A stretch of DNA of 54,076 nucleotides from an uncultured delta proteobacterium (GTDB lineage Bacteria > Myxococcota_A > Polyangia > Polyangiales > Polyangiaceae): assembly GCA_903906315.1 (NCBI GenBank), contig CAIVJW010000338.1, positions 1-54,076 on the forward strand, read 5' to 3'. The position numbers and the translations under genes are program-made. This document shows, one piece after another, positions 1-8,146 of this stretch; position 1 is the first letter of the stretch; each line of letters begins with the position of its first letter. The notes beneath the pieces were generated by a model. The model saw only the letters and a program-made list of their open reading frames with translations. It was not told where the DNA came from and made no database searches.

Positions 1-489
1 CGCGCGGGCGCGGCGCTGCCCGAGGGCGTCGCCGCGTACGTGCGCGCGGCGAGCCCGGGCCTGCCCCCGGCCGAGCGGCTGCGCTGGCTGCGCGCGTCGG
101 TGATCGCGTGCTCGCGCGCGCTGAAGGAGAAGCCCGCGCACGTCGGCAGGCGCCTGAGCCTCTGCCGCGCGCTCGGCGCGTTCGGCGCCGCAGGCGCGGT
201 GGGCCCGACCATCCAGCCCCTGATTGGCGTGCCCGACGCCCGGCTCGACGGGGGCGGCGACGAGCCCTTCCTCGCCGCGCTCCCGCGCTACGACGCCCTC
301 GAGGGGTCCGACCGAATCGCCTGGATCCGCGCGCAGATCCTCGAGACCTTCGTCAAGACGAGCGCGCCGTCGTCCTTCTTCCACCCGCCCGATTTCCTGG
401 CGCTCTTCGCCCGCTTCGACGCGCTCGGCTTCCCCGACGCGGAGATGGACCGGCGCGAGGCGCTGCTCCGGTCTCGCGCGGAGGGCTGA
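1..489 (+). CDS. C-terminal part of a hypothetical protein, cut by the window edge
   Basis: The reading frame is open from the first base and ends at a TGA at 487-489. A GTG at 40 could be a start, but the frame before it has the same composition, so the gene probably begins outside the window. The visible 160 or so residues are soluble and mostly alpha-helical in character, with Trp/Arg-rich helices near the start (for example ERLRWLRAS) and a Phe/Pro-rich C-terminus (SSFFHPPDFLALFARFDALG). I recognise no family, signal peptide or membrane segment. gatB follows 68 bp downstream on the same strand, so co-transcription is possible but not shown. Confidence 0.55.
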   Translation, partial: RAGAALPEGVAAYVRAASPGLPPAERLRWLRASVIACSRALKEKPAHVGRRLSLCRALGAFGAAGAVGPTIQPLIGVPDARLDGGGDEPFLAALPRYDALEGSDRIAWIRAQILETFVKTSAPSSFFHPPDFLALFARFDALGFPDAEMDRREALLRSRAEG

Positions 490-557
490 CGCGCCCCGTC
501 TCCGCGCTTCGCGAGGTCGCGCTCCCCGCGGCTCGGGCGGGCTGCTATGACCCGACC

Positions 558-2543
558 ATGGCCACGCACGCTGGGGGCTGGGAGCCGGTGATCGGGCTCG
601 AGGTGCACGCGCAGCTCCTCACGCACACCAAGGCGTTCTGCGCGTGCCGGACGAGCTTCGGGGACCGGCCGAACACGCACACCTGCCCGGTGTGCCTCGG
701 CCTGCCGGGCGCGCTCCCCGTGCTCAACGCCGAGGCCGCCCGCATGGCCGTCAAGACAGCGCTCGCGCTCGGCTGCACGGTCGCGCAGGAGAGCATCTTT
801 GCGCGGAAGAACTACTTCTACCCGGATCTGCCGAAGGGCTACCAGATCAGCCAGTTCGACCGCCCGCTCGCGATCGGGGGCGCGCTCGACCTCGAGGTCG
901 ACGGGCAGCCCCGGCGCGCCGGCATCACCCGCGTTCACATGGAGGAGGACGCCGGCAAGAACCTCCACGGCATCGGCGGCGAGTCGATCGTCGACCTGAA
1001 CCGCGCCGGCACGCCGCTCGTCGAGATCGTCGGCGAGCCCGATCTGCGATCGGCGGCCGAGGCGGCCGAGTACCTCAAGCGCCTGCGCGAGATCCTGATG
1101 GCGCTCGGCGTGAACGACGGCAACCTCGAGCAGGGCAGCTTCCGCTGCGACGCCAACGTCTCGATCCACCGCGCGGGCGAGCCGTTCGGCACGCGCACCG
1201 AGCTCAAGAACATCAACTCGTTCCGCTTCGTCGCCGACGCGATCGACGTCGAGGTCCGCCGGCAGGTCGCCCTCGTCGAGGCCGGCGATCGCGTCCGCAG
1301 GCAGACGCGCGGCTACCACTCCGACAAGCGCGAGACGTACCTGCTCCGCGACAAGGAGGGCGAGGCCGACTACCGCTACTTCCCCGAGCCGGACCTGCCG
1401 CCGCTCGTGATCGACGACGAGCTCCTCGCGTCGGTGCGCGCGAGCCTGCCCGAGCTGCCCGCCGCCGCGCGTCGCCGCCTCGTGGCCGATCGCGGGCTCT
1501 CGCCCTACGCGGCCGGGGTGATCGCCTCGCACCCGCGCGTGCTCGCCTTCTTCGAGGAGGCCCTGCGGAGCTACGGCGACGCGGTGAAGCTCGGCAACTA
1601 CGTGCAGGCCGAGGTGCTGCGCGACGCGAAGCTCGCGGGCCTCGAGGCGACGTTCGCGGTCGGCCCGGCGCACGTCGCCGAGCTGCTCGCGCTGGTCGAC
1701 GCGCGGACGATCAGCGGCAAGCAGGCCAAGGAGGTCTATGCGCTCTGTGCGCAGACCGGCCAGGGCCCGGCCGAGGTGGTGAAGGAGAGGAAGATGGCCG
1801 TGATGAACGACGAGGGCGCGATCGAGGTGATGGCCGGGGCGCTGATCGCCGAGAACCCGAAGCAGGCCGGCGGCTATCGCGCGGGCAAGACGACGCTCCT
1901 CGGCTTCTTCGTGGGGCAGATCATGAAGCAGACCGGCGGCAGCGCCGACCCGGAGCTCGCGACCGCCGTGCTCAAGCGCTTGCTCGAAGGCGGCGACGCC
2001 CCGGCGAGCGCCGGGGCCGCGCCGACGCCGCAGGCGCCCGTCGTCCTGCCCCTGCCCACGCTGCTGCCGGGCGGCGCGTTCGTGGCGTCGACGTCGATCG
2101 TCTCGCTGCCCCCCGATCCCGCGTCGCCGCGCGTCGATCTCGCGCCGGCGTCGGGCGCGCCGCTCACGGTCGCGCCGTCGACCTTGCCCACGGGCGTGTC
2201 GCCCGCGACGTCGACGATCCCGTTCGACCACTTCCTCCAGGTCGATCTTCGCGTCGGCCTCATCGTCGCGGCCGCGCGCGTGCACCGGAAGGACAAGCTG
2301 CTCGACCTCAAGGTCGACGTGGGCGACGCGGAGGGGCCGCGCCGCATCGTCGCGGGCCTCGCCCTCTCGTTCGCGCCCGAGGCCCTCGTCGGCCAGCGCG
2401 TGCTCGTGATCTGCAACCTCGAGCCGCGCGCGTTCTCCAAGGACCTCGTCTCGCACGGGATGATCCTGGCGGCCGGGCCGAGCGACGCGCTCGCGCTCTC
2501 GACCGTGACGCGCGACGTGCCGCCCGGCACCAAGGTCAAGTAG
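558..2543 (+). CDS. gatB: GatB amidotransferase subunit fused to a MetRS/Trbp111-type tRNA-binding domain
   Basis: Subunit B of the GatCAB amidotransferase, which converts Glu-tRNA(Gln) or Asp-tRNA(Asn) to the amide form in the cytoplasm. The protein starts MATHAGGWEPVIGLEVHAQL, and the GatB signature VIGLEVHAQL fixes the ATG at 558. Four cysteines at about residues 28, 30, 43 and 46 (CxC...CPVC) match the GatB zinc site. The catalytic and YqeY-like tail regions run to about residue 480, the usual end of GatB. A Pro/Ala/Ser-rich linker (about 481-554) then leads to about 105 residues resembling the C-terminal OB-fold of MetRS and Trbp111, with FLQVDLRVGLIVAA, RRIVAGLALSF and KDLVSHGMILAA. The total of 661 residues is far above the family norm. 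No gatA or gatC lies in the window. The GatB assignment is secure; the fusion is read directly from one uninterrupted frame. Confidence 0.95.
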   Translation: MATHAGGWEPVIGLEVHAQLLTHTKAFCACRTSFGDRPNTHTCPVCLGLPGALPVLNAEAARMAVKTALALGCTVAQESIFARKNYFYPDLPKGYQISQFDRPLAIGGALDLEVDGQPRRAGITRVHMEEDAGKNLHGIGGESIVDLNRAGTPLVEIVGEPDLRSAAEAAEYLKRLREILMALGVNDGNLEQGSFRCDANVSIHRAGEPFGTRTELKNINSFRFVADAIDVEVRRQVALVEAGDRVRRQTRGYHSDKRETYLLRDKEGEADYRYFPEPDLPPLVIDDELLASVRASLPELPAAARRRLVADRGLSPYAAGVIASHPRVLAFFEEALRSYGDAVKLGNYVQAEVLRDAKLAGLEATFAVGPAHVAELLALVDARTISGKQAKEVYALCAQTGQGPAEVVKERKMAVMNDEGAIEVMAGALIAENPKQAGGYRAGKTTLLGFFVGQIMKQTGGSADPELATAVLKRLLEGGDAPASAGAAPTPQAPVVLPLPTLLPGGAFVASTSIVSLPPDPASPRVDLAPASGAPLTVAPSTLPTGVSPATSTIPFDHFLQVDLRVGLIVAAARVHRKDKLLDLKVDVGDAEGPRRIVAGLALSFAPEALVGQRVLVICNLEPRAFSKDLVSHGMILAAGPSDALALSTVTRDVPPGTKVK

Positions 2544-2562
2544 CGCGCCCGAGGCCCGGCCG

Positions 2563-3360
2563 ATGATCCGCGACGCGATCCGCCTGCCGATCCGCACCGC
2601 CGGCTTCGTGGGCCTGACGTTCTCGATGTACGGCGCGCTCGAGGTCGACCTCGCGGTCGCGGGCCCGAACGCCGACCGCATGGGCCTGCTGTCGAAGTGG
2701 GTCGAGCGCTACGGGCGCGGCCTGCTCGGCCTCTACGGCGTCGACGTCCTCGGCGGCGGCCCGCACCTCGGCGAGGGGCGGCGCTACCCGGGCCGCGACG
2801 CGCGCGGCCACGGGCGCGTGTTCGTGATGAACCACCGGTCCGGCCTCGACGTGCCCATCACGCTCGCCTACGTCGACTCGGCGATCGTGAGCCGCGCCGA
2901 CCTCGCGCGCTGGCCCGTCATCGGCATGGCCGCGCGCCGCGCCGGCACGCTCTTCGTCGACCGAACCGACAAGCACTCGGGCGCGGCCGTCCTCGCCACG
3001 ATGTGCGGCGCGCTCGCCTCGGGCCGCGGGGTGATGATCTACCCCGAGGGCACCACCTACGACGGCGACGAGCTGCGCCCCTTCCGCCCGGGCGCCTTCC
3101 GTGCCGCGCAGCGCACGGGCGCCGAGATCGTGCCGATCGGCATCGCCTACGAGGGCGACGCCACGGCCTTCGGCGACGAGTCCTTCCCCCAGCACATGGC
3201 GCGCGTCTCGCGCGCGCGGCGCACGCGCGTCGGCCTCGTCGCCGGGGATCCCATCGTGCCGTCGGGGTCGCTCGAGGCCACGCGCGACGCGACGTTCGCG
3301 GCGATCGAGGCGCTCATCGGACGCGCGCGCGCGCGGGTCACGGGATTCCGAGGGACCTGA
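2563..3360 (+). CDS. lysophospholipid/1-acylglycerol-3-phosphate acyltransferase (PlsC family)
   Basis: A 265-residue PlsC/LPLAT-family acyltransferase, expected to move an acyl chain onto lysophosphatidic acid or a similar lysolipid at the inner membrane. Motif I, NHRSGLD, lies near residue 90 (the NHxxxxD box with catalytic His). Motif III, YPEGTT, lies near residue 160, followed by FRPGAF. A hydrophobic N-terminal stretch (RTAGFVGLTFSMYGALEVD) may dip into the membrane. It starts 19 bp after gatB, probably in the same transcript. The upstream part before motif I is a little long, but overall length is normal. The exact acceptor lipid cannot be read from sequence. Confidence 0.85.
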   Translation: MIRDAIRLPIRTAGFVGLTFSMYGALEVDLAVAGPNADRMGLLSKWVERYGRGLLGLYGVDVLGGGPHLGEGRRYPGRDARGHGRVFVMNHRSGLDVPITLAYVDSAIVSRADLARWPVIGMAARRAGTLFVDRTDKHSGAAVLATMCGALASGRGVMIYPEGTTYDGDELRPFRPGAFRAAQRTGAEIVPIGIAYEGDATAFGDESFPQHMARVSRARRTRVGLVAGDPIVPSGSLEATRDATFAAIEALIGRARARVTGFRGT

Positions 3361-3710
3361 GCCTTCCGGGACCGCGCGCCGCCCTCGCCGACGATCTCGT
3401 CGTCGCGGCCGCCGCCGATCGGGCCGTCGTCGCGCGCTTCTTCCAGGCCGAGAAGACCGTGGGCACGCCGCCCGCGTGTCCGACGTTCCCGCCCTGCCCC
3501 GACGGCGTCGGCGGGCAAGGATCGGGCGCCGCGGGCCCCGGCGTCGGCGGCGCGTGGTCCGGCCAGCACACCGGCAACGGGTCGTCGCAGCCGTCGGGCA
3601 GCGGTGACGAGGGCTGCGCGGTGGGCGCCGGGGGCTCCGGCGAGGGCGGCGCGTTCCTCGCCGGGCTCGCGCTCGCGGCGGTCGCCGCCGTGCGGCGTCG
3701 CCGGCGCTGA
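3361..3710 (+). pseudogene. C-terminal remnant of a MYXO-CTERM secreted protein
   Basis: Directly after the plsC-like stop, another frame stays open to a TGA at 3708-3710. Its end looks like a MYXO-CTERM sorting tail: a Gly/Ser/Pro-rich linker, then DEGCAVGAGGSGEGG, a hydrophobic helix (AFLAGLALAAVAAV) and a terminal Arg cluster. Such tails are known to sit on exported myxobacterial proteins with an N-terminal signal peptide. None is present here: the only conventional start near the frame is a GTG at 3459, giving an 83-residue product without export signal. The part before it (ARFFQAEKTVGTPPACPTF) reads like genuine protein. I therefore call it a truncated gene remnant; an unrecognised frameshift or assembly error is the alternative. 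Confidence 0.5.
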
Positions 3711-3899
3711 GGCGACATCGACAGCTCACCCGAGCGGCCGGGGGGTCACGGCGGAGCCCGTTGGGCAGCCGCGTTCCACCGCGCGGCGCGTGGCGGTCGC
3801 CTCGTGCGCGGCGGCGTCGGCCTACCCGCCGCGTGCGCGTCGATGGCCGAGGCGTAGGCCGTGGCCTCGGGCGCGCGGCGGGGTGTACGTTGCGCGCCC

Positions 3900-6593
3900 A
3901 TGGGGCGAGGCGGGGCGCTGGGGGCTGCGGGAGCGGTCGGGGTGCTGTGCGGCGCGGTCGCCGCGTGCTCGGGCGCCGCCCACCCGAGGTCGCCCGCGTC
4001 GGATCCGGGCGGGCCGATCGCCTCGCCGCGATCGCCGCCGGCGGACTCGCCGTGCGAGGTCGCGGCTCGCGAGCGCGCGCGCCTGCCGGCGCTCCTCGAG
4101 CAGGGGCGCCTCGACCGCGCCGCCCGCGTCGTCGATCGCGCCGACCGGCTGTGCCCCACGAGCGCCGCGGAGAGCCGCGCCGCGCGGGTGGCAGTGCTGG
4201 CCGAGATCGGCGAGGTGGGGTCGGCCCGGCGCCTCGCGGACGCCATCGACGGCGACCCTCGGGCGACCGGCGCCGATCGCGCCGCGGCGAAGGCGGCGCG
4301 CGATCAGGTGGCGGCGTCGGAGCGGCGCCCGACGGGCCCGGAGGCCCGTGCCGCAGCTGCGCGCCTCGCGGGCTCGGCGCGCGAGGCCTTCGAGGCCGGG
4401 CGTCCCGCCGAGGCGCGACGCGGCTTCCTCGCCGCGTGGGCCGCCCACCGCCCGAACCCCTCGGCCCTCTTCGGGGCGGGGCGCGCCGCGAGCGCGATCG
4501 GCGATCGCGCGGGCGCCCAGCGCCTCTTCGATCGCACGCTGCACGAGCTCGCGCAGCCCGTCTCCGTCGCGCGCGACGTCATCCCCGGCGACGGCCCGAT
4601 CGCGCTCGCGAACGACGGCCGGACCGTCGCCGTGGCCCTCGAGGGCGGGGTCACGGTCCGCGACCTGCGGGACGGCTTTCGCGAGCTCGCGCGGCTCGAC
4701 GGGCAGCCGGGCGAGGTCGGCGCGGTCGCGTTCTCCCCGGACGGCCTGCTGATCGCGACGGGGTCGTCCGACGGGACGACGCGGCTCTGGGACGTCGGCG
4801 CGGGCATCGCGTTCACGCTCCCCGGCGCGGGCGGCGCCGTGGGGGTGGTCGTCTTCTCCGCGGACGGGCGGCGGATCGCGGTTGGCGGGGCCGACGGCCG
4901 GATCCGGATCGTCGACGTGGCGAAGCGCGCCGAGATCGCGGTGATCGGCGGCTTCACCGAGGCGATCGAGGCGCTCGCGTTCTCGCCGGACGGCGAGCGG
5001 ATCGCCTCGGCGGCCGGGGTCGGCGCGGCCGATCCGGCGATCGTGGGCGTCCACCGCGTCGGGGGCGGCGCGGCCGGCTGGGCGGCGAAGATCGACGGCC
5101 GCGTGGCGATGCTCGCGTTCACGCCCGACGGCAAGACGCTGCTCGGCGCCTGCCCCGCGTTCGTGGGCAACGGCCTCGGCCGCGTGACCTCCTGGGTCGC
5201 GGCGACCGGCGCCGGGCGGCGAGACCAGCTCGTCCCGGCCGACCCCTCGGCCGATCGCTTGCCGTGGGTGACCGCGCTCGCGCCCGATGGCTCCGCGGTC
5301 GTCTCCGGCTGCGCACCGAATGGCGTGATCGAGGTCGCCTCGATGAAGCGGACGGGCATGCTCCGCGACGCCGCCGGGGCGCCGCTCCCGGTGGGCGACG
5401 CCGTGTTCTCCCCGGACGGCAGGTCGATCGCCTGGCGCGACCACGGCGAGATCCGGATCACGGGCGTCGGCGGCGGGCAGGCGCCCGGCAGGAGCGGCTC
5501 GCTGCCCGCGCCGACGGGCGCGGTCGCGTTCTCCGGCGACGGCAAGACGCTCGCCGTGACGCTCGAGGACGGGACGATCCGCGCGGTCGGCGGCGCGGCG
5601 CGGGCCGGCGCGCGCCTGCTCGAGGGCCACCTGCGCGGCCGCCGCCCGGCCCGCGTCGCGGTGTCCACCGACGGCGCCCGCGTCGCGGCCGCGGAGGACG
5701 CCGGCACCTCGCACGGCTACGGCGTCCACGTCTGGGACCCCGCCGCGCGCGCCCCCCTCGCGCGGCTCGACGGCCTCGCGGCGATGCCCGCGGAGGTGGC
5801 CTTCGCGACCGACGACCGCTCGGTCGTGGTGGTCGAGTCCGGCGCCGTCCTCCGGTGGATCCCGGCGACCGGCGCGGTGACCCGCGGCGCCAGGACGATC
5901 CCGCCCGCCAGCACGCACGTCGCGCTCTCCCCGGACCGCGGCCGGCTCGCCTTCGACGCCACGACGAGGAGCCTGCGCGTGGTCGACCTCGACGGCGCGC
6001 CGGGGCTGCCGGAGGTGGCCGTCGCGAGGAGCTACGAATCGATCTCCGCCGTCGCGTTCTCGCCGACGGGGAAGATCCTCGCGATGGGCACGTACGACGG
6101 CACGCTTTCCCTCGTGATCCCCGGCGACCAGGCTCCGACCCGCACGGTGACCCACCCCAAGTCGGGCGTCGGCGCCCTGGCCTTCTCTCCCGACGGGCGG
6201 TCGATCGCCTCGACCTGGCGCGACGGCGCCCTGCGCGTGCACGACGTCGCGCGGGCGACCGAGATCCGTCGCGTCGACGCGCCCGGCGCGACCGGCGTCG
6301 CGGTCTCGCCCGCCGTCGTGGCCTGGTCGGCCCCCGACCGCGCCGTCCGGATCTCGCCGAACCGCGGGGACGCCGCCGTCACCCTCGGCTTCGCGGCCGC
6401 GCGCGACGCCGGCTACGCGATGACGAGCGACGCGGTCGAGCTCCTGGGATCGGAGGCCGAGGCCGCGGCGGCGCTGCTGGTCTGCCGCGCAGGCGCGCTC
6501 ACCTTCCCGCTCGAGCTGTGCCGCGAGCGCCACGAGTCGCCGGGCCTGGTCGCCCGCGTGCTCGCCGGAGAGCCCGCCGCGGCCGATCCCTGA
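3900..6593 (+). CDS. WD40-repeat beta-propeller lipoprotein
   Basis: An 897-residue predicted lipoprotein. The ATG at 3900 is chosen because it places a signal peptide right at the start, with lipobox AVAAC and Cys near residue 23. Residues of about 40-230 are Ala/Arg-rich and helical with TPR-like spacing. From about residue 270 to 800 there are repeated WD40-type blades, each with an AFSPDG-like strand and a closing WD-like strand, for example VAFSPDGLLIATGSSDGTT followed by RLWDV. At least ten such units are visible, enough for one or two propellers. WD40 propellers are protein-interaction scaffolds; no catalytic domain is seen. It probably acts at the periplasmic face of the inner membrane or at the outer membrane. 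The partner is unknown. Confidence 0.85.
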   Translation: MGRGGALGAAGAVGVLCGAVAACSGAAHPRSPASDPGGPIASPRSPPADSPCEVAARERARLPALLEQGRLDRAARVVDRADRLCPTSAAESRAARVAVLAEIGEVGSARRLADAIDGDPRATGADRAAAKAARDQVAASERRPTGPEARAAAARLAGSAREAFEAGRPAEARRGFLAAWAAHRPNPSALFGAGRAASAIGDRAGAQRLFDRTLHELAQPVSVARDVIPGDGPIALANDGRTVAVALEGGVTVRDLRDGFRELARLDGQPGEVGAVAFSPDGLLIATGSSDGTTRLWDVGAGIAFTLPGAGGAVGVVVFSADGRRIAVGGADGRIRIVDVAKRAEIAVIGGFTEAIEALAFSPDGERIASAAGVGAADPAIVGVHRVGGGAAGWAAKIDGRVAMLAFTPDGKTLLGACPAFVGNGLGRVTSWVAATGAGRRDQLVPADPSADRLPWVTALAPDGSAVVSGCAPNGVIEVASMKRTGMLRDAAGAPLPVGDAVFSPDGRSIAWRDHGEIRITGVGGGQAPGRSGSLPAPTGAVAFSGDGKTLAVTLEDGTIRAVGGAARAGARLLEGHLRGRRPARVAVSTDGARVAAAEDAGTSHGYGVHVWDPAARAPLARLDGLAAMPAEVAFATDDRSVVVVESGAVLRWIPATGAVTRGARTIPPASTHVALSPDRGRLAFDATTRSLRVVDLDGAPGLPEVAVARSYESISAVAFSPTGKILAMGTYDGTLSLVIPGDQAPTRTVTHPKSGVGALAFSPDGRSIASTWRDGALRVHDVARATEIRRVDAPGATGVAVSPAVVAWSAPDRAVRISPNRGDAAVTLGFAAARDAGYAMTSDAVELLGSEAEAAAALLVCRAGALTFPLELCRERHESPGLVARVLAGEPAAADP

Positions 6594-6740
6594 CCGGGGC
6601 GGCGGGCCCGACCTGCGGCGCGGTGGTGCTGCGCACGGACGTCGTTCGGCACGTCGTCTTCGAGGGCGACCCGGCGAACGAGGTCCGCCTCCTCGTCCAG
6701 ATCGCCGGCCTTCGCGGCTGATAGGGCGGAAGGGCGCAAG

Positions 6741-6769
6741 CAGAGGGTGGCAGAGGGTGGCAGAGGGGG
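6741..6769. repeat. short 10-bp direct repeat, about 3 copies
   Basis: The unit CAGAGGGTGG occurs twice in tandem at 6741-6760 and a third, imperfect copy follows. It lies in the 256-bp gap between the convergent WD40 lipoprotein and small exported protein genes. I see no other feature in that gap. Confidence 0.6.
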
Positions 6770-6849
6770 CGGCCGCGCCGCGGCGGTCAGGGGCGACGCT
6801 CGACCTCGCCGGAGAGCGGGCGGGCCCGTCGGGCGCGCCCGCGCAGCCG

Positions 6850-7110
6850 TCAGAGGTTCTCGACCGACTTGAGCATCTCCGCGACGAAGTGCATCCGCGG
6901 CCGCAGCAGCCGGTCGCGCCGCCCCACCTTCAGGACCGTGATCTGCGGGCCGGTCGCCCCCAGGCTCGCGCCGTGCATCACGTCGTCCTGGAAGACGTAG
7001 CCGTACTGGTCGTCCTTCTTCGTCGGCTCGGCGCCCGCCATCGGCTCGACCGCCCCGAGGCACACGATCCCCACCACGGCCGCCAGGGCCGCACGCTTGC
7101 TCGTCGTCAT
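6850..7110 (-). CDS. small exported conserved hypothetical protein
   Basis: An 86-residue protein starting at ATG 7110 (MTTSKRAALAAVVGIVCLG), which begins directly with a signal peptide; an in-frame extension upstream to 7263 lacks any export feature and is rejected. After likely cleavage near MAGAEP the mature part is about 60 residues, with YGYVFQDD, QITVLKVG, and a C-terminal RPRMHFVAEMLKSVENL helix. The small, tidy mature domain suggests a periplasmic or secreted product. I do not know its function. It lies downstream of the lamin-tail lipoprotein gene on the same strand but 337 bp away, so it probably has its own promoter. Confidence 0.7.
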   Translation of the reverse strand: MTTSKRAALAAVVGIVCLGAVEPMAGAEPTKKDDQYGYVFQDDVMHGASLGATGPQITVLKVGRRDRLLRPRMHFVAEMLKSVENL

Positions 7111-7447
7111 CTGCTGGTGCGCGTCCGCGTCCGCGGTGCCCGCGCCCTCCTCGAGGAACTCGGACACGGCGCGAGGCGCGCGCTTGGGTGGCGCGCGACC
7201 CGTGAACCTTGCCGAGGACCCCGGTGCTGCAAGGCGCGCGATCTCGGCCAGTAGACCGAGCATGCGTCCGCAGACTCGCCAGGCGGTCGACCGGATGGGT
7301 GGGGAGCGAGAGGAGCGTCACGAGCGGGCGGTACGCGCCCGTGACGAAAACGGCGGGCCACTGCCGAGACCAGCGGGGGGCGAGCTGCCGTGTCGCTTTG
7401 CCTCGGCTTTCAAGCCGGTGATCGAAAGGGGCGTGTCCGCGATCCCC
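7111..7447. other. intergenic region of 337 bp
   Basis: Lies between two minus-strand genes and should contain the promoter for the small exported protein. There is a short inverted repeat (CGGCTTGAAAGCCG on the minus strand, around 7405-7420) past the end of the lamin-tail lipoprotein, without a T-run. I see no convincing gene in any frame. Confidence 0.4.
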
Positions 7448-8134
7448 CTACGGCGCGTGGTTCGACGCGCCCGGCGTCGGCGCGCAGGCGGCGAGCTCGC
7501 CGGTGAGGTCGGGCAGCCGGCAGTAGGTCTGGCCGGCGGGCGCGCCGTCCTTCGGGTAGTGGGCCTCGCTGACGACCGCATCGTCCGCGCCGAGCAGGAA
7601 CACGCTCTCGCCCTTCGACGCGCTCACCTTCCACGACGCGTAGAAGCACGTCGGCGGGCCCCCCGTGACGCACTCGGTGCCGGGGCCGGCGCCCGCGTCG
7701 GGGCTCTTGTTGCCGACGACAATCACGTACGACTTCGGCGGGAGCATCGTGCCCGCGGGGAAGCGAACGGCGTCCGCCGTCGAGCACTTGCCGTCCGCGT
7801 CGCTGTCGCAGAGCGCGTGGTCGCCGAGGTCGACGGGCGCGTCGCCCGCGTTCGCGAGCTCGATCCAGTCCTCTCCCGCCGCCGCGATCTCGTTGATGAC
7901 GAGACCGCCGCCTGCCGCCGCTCCGCCCGCGCTCGTGCCGGTCGTGCTGCCGGTGCTCGTGCCGGTCGAGCTCGTACCGGTCGTCGTGCTCGTGCCGGTC
8001 GTCGTGCTCGTGCTGCCGCCGGCGCCCGTCGTCTTGCTGCCTTCGCCGCCGATGCCGGGCGTGCTGCCGGCCTCCGCGCAGGCCGCGAGGGTGAAGATGG
8101 CTCCAAAGAGCGAGCTGACGTGGCGACCGAGCAT
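7448..8134 (-). CDS. lamin-tail-domain (LTD) lipoprotein
   Basis: A 228-residue lipoprotein. The signal peptide MLGRHVSSLFGAIFTLAAC ends in a LAAC lipobox. A stalk of about 50 residues made almost only of Thr, Ser, Gly and Ala follows. From about residue 75 there is a lamin-tail domain, recognisable by LVINEIAAAGEDWIELAN, then PVDLGDHALCD and PPKSYVIVV strands. Four or more Cys in the domain could form disulfides. LTD modules in bacteria are known on surface or secreted proteins, often with nucleases or adhesins. A good ribosome-binding site (AAGGAGA) precedes the ATG and lies across the stop of the barrel gene 12 bp upstream, so this is the last gene of the minus-strand operon. Confidence 0.85.
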   Translation of the reverse strand: MLGRHVSSLFGAIFTLAACAEAGSTPGIGGEGSKTTGAGGSTSTTTGTSTTTGTSSTGTSTGSTTGTSAGGAAAGGGLVINEIAAAGEDWIELANAGDAPVDLGDHALCDSDADGKCSTADAVRFPAGTMLPPKSYVIVVGNKSPDAGAGPGTECVTGGPPTCFYASWKVSASKGESVFLLGADDAVVSEAHYPKDGAPAGQTYCRLPDLTGELAACAPTPGASNHAP

Positions 8135-8146
8135 GAGTGATCTCCT

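Noticed and set aside
288-2681. Long minus-strand open frame antisense to gatB
   Set aside because: It mirrors the codon structure of gatB, is Arg/Ala/Asp-rich and has no domain; long antisense frames are expected at this base composition. The same holds for 3822-6533 (-), 27730-28206 (+) and many others.
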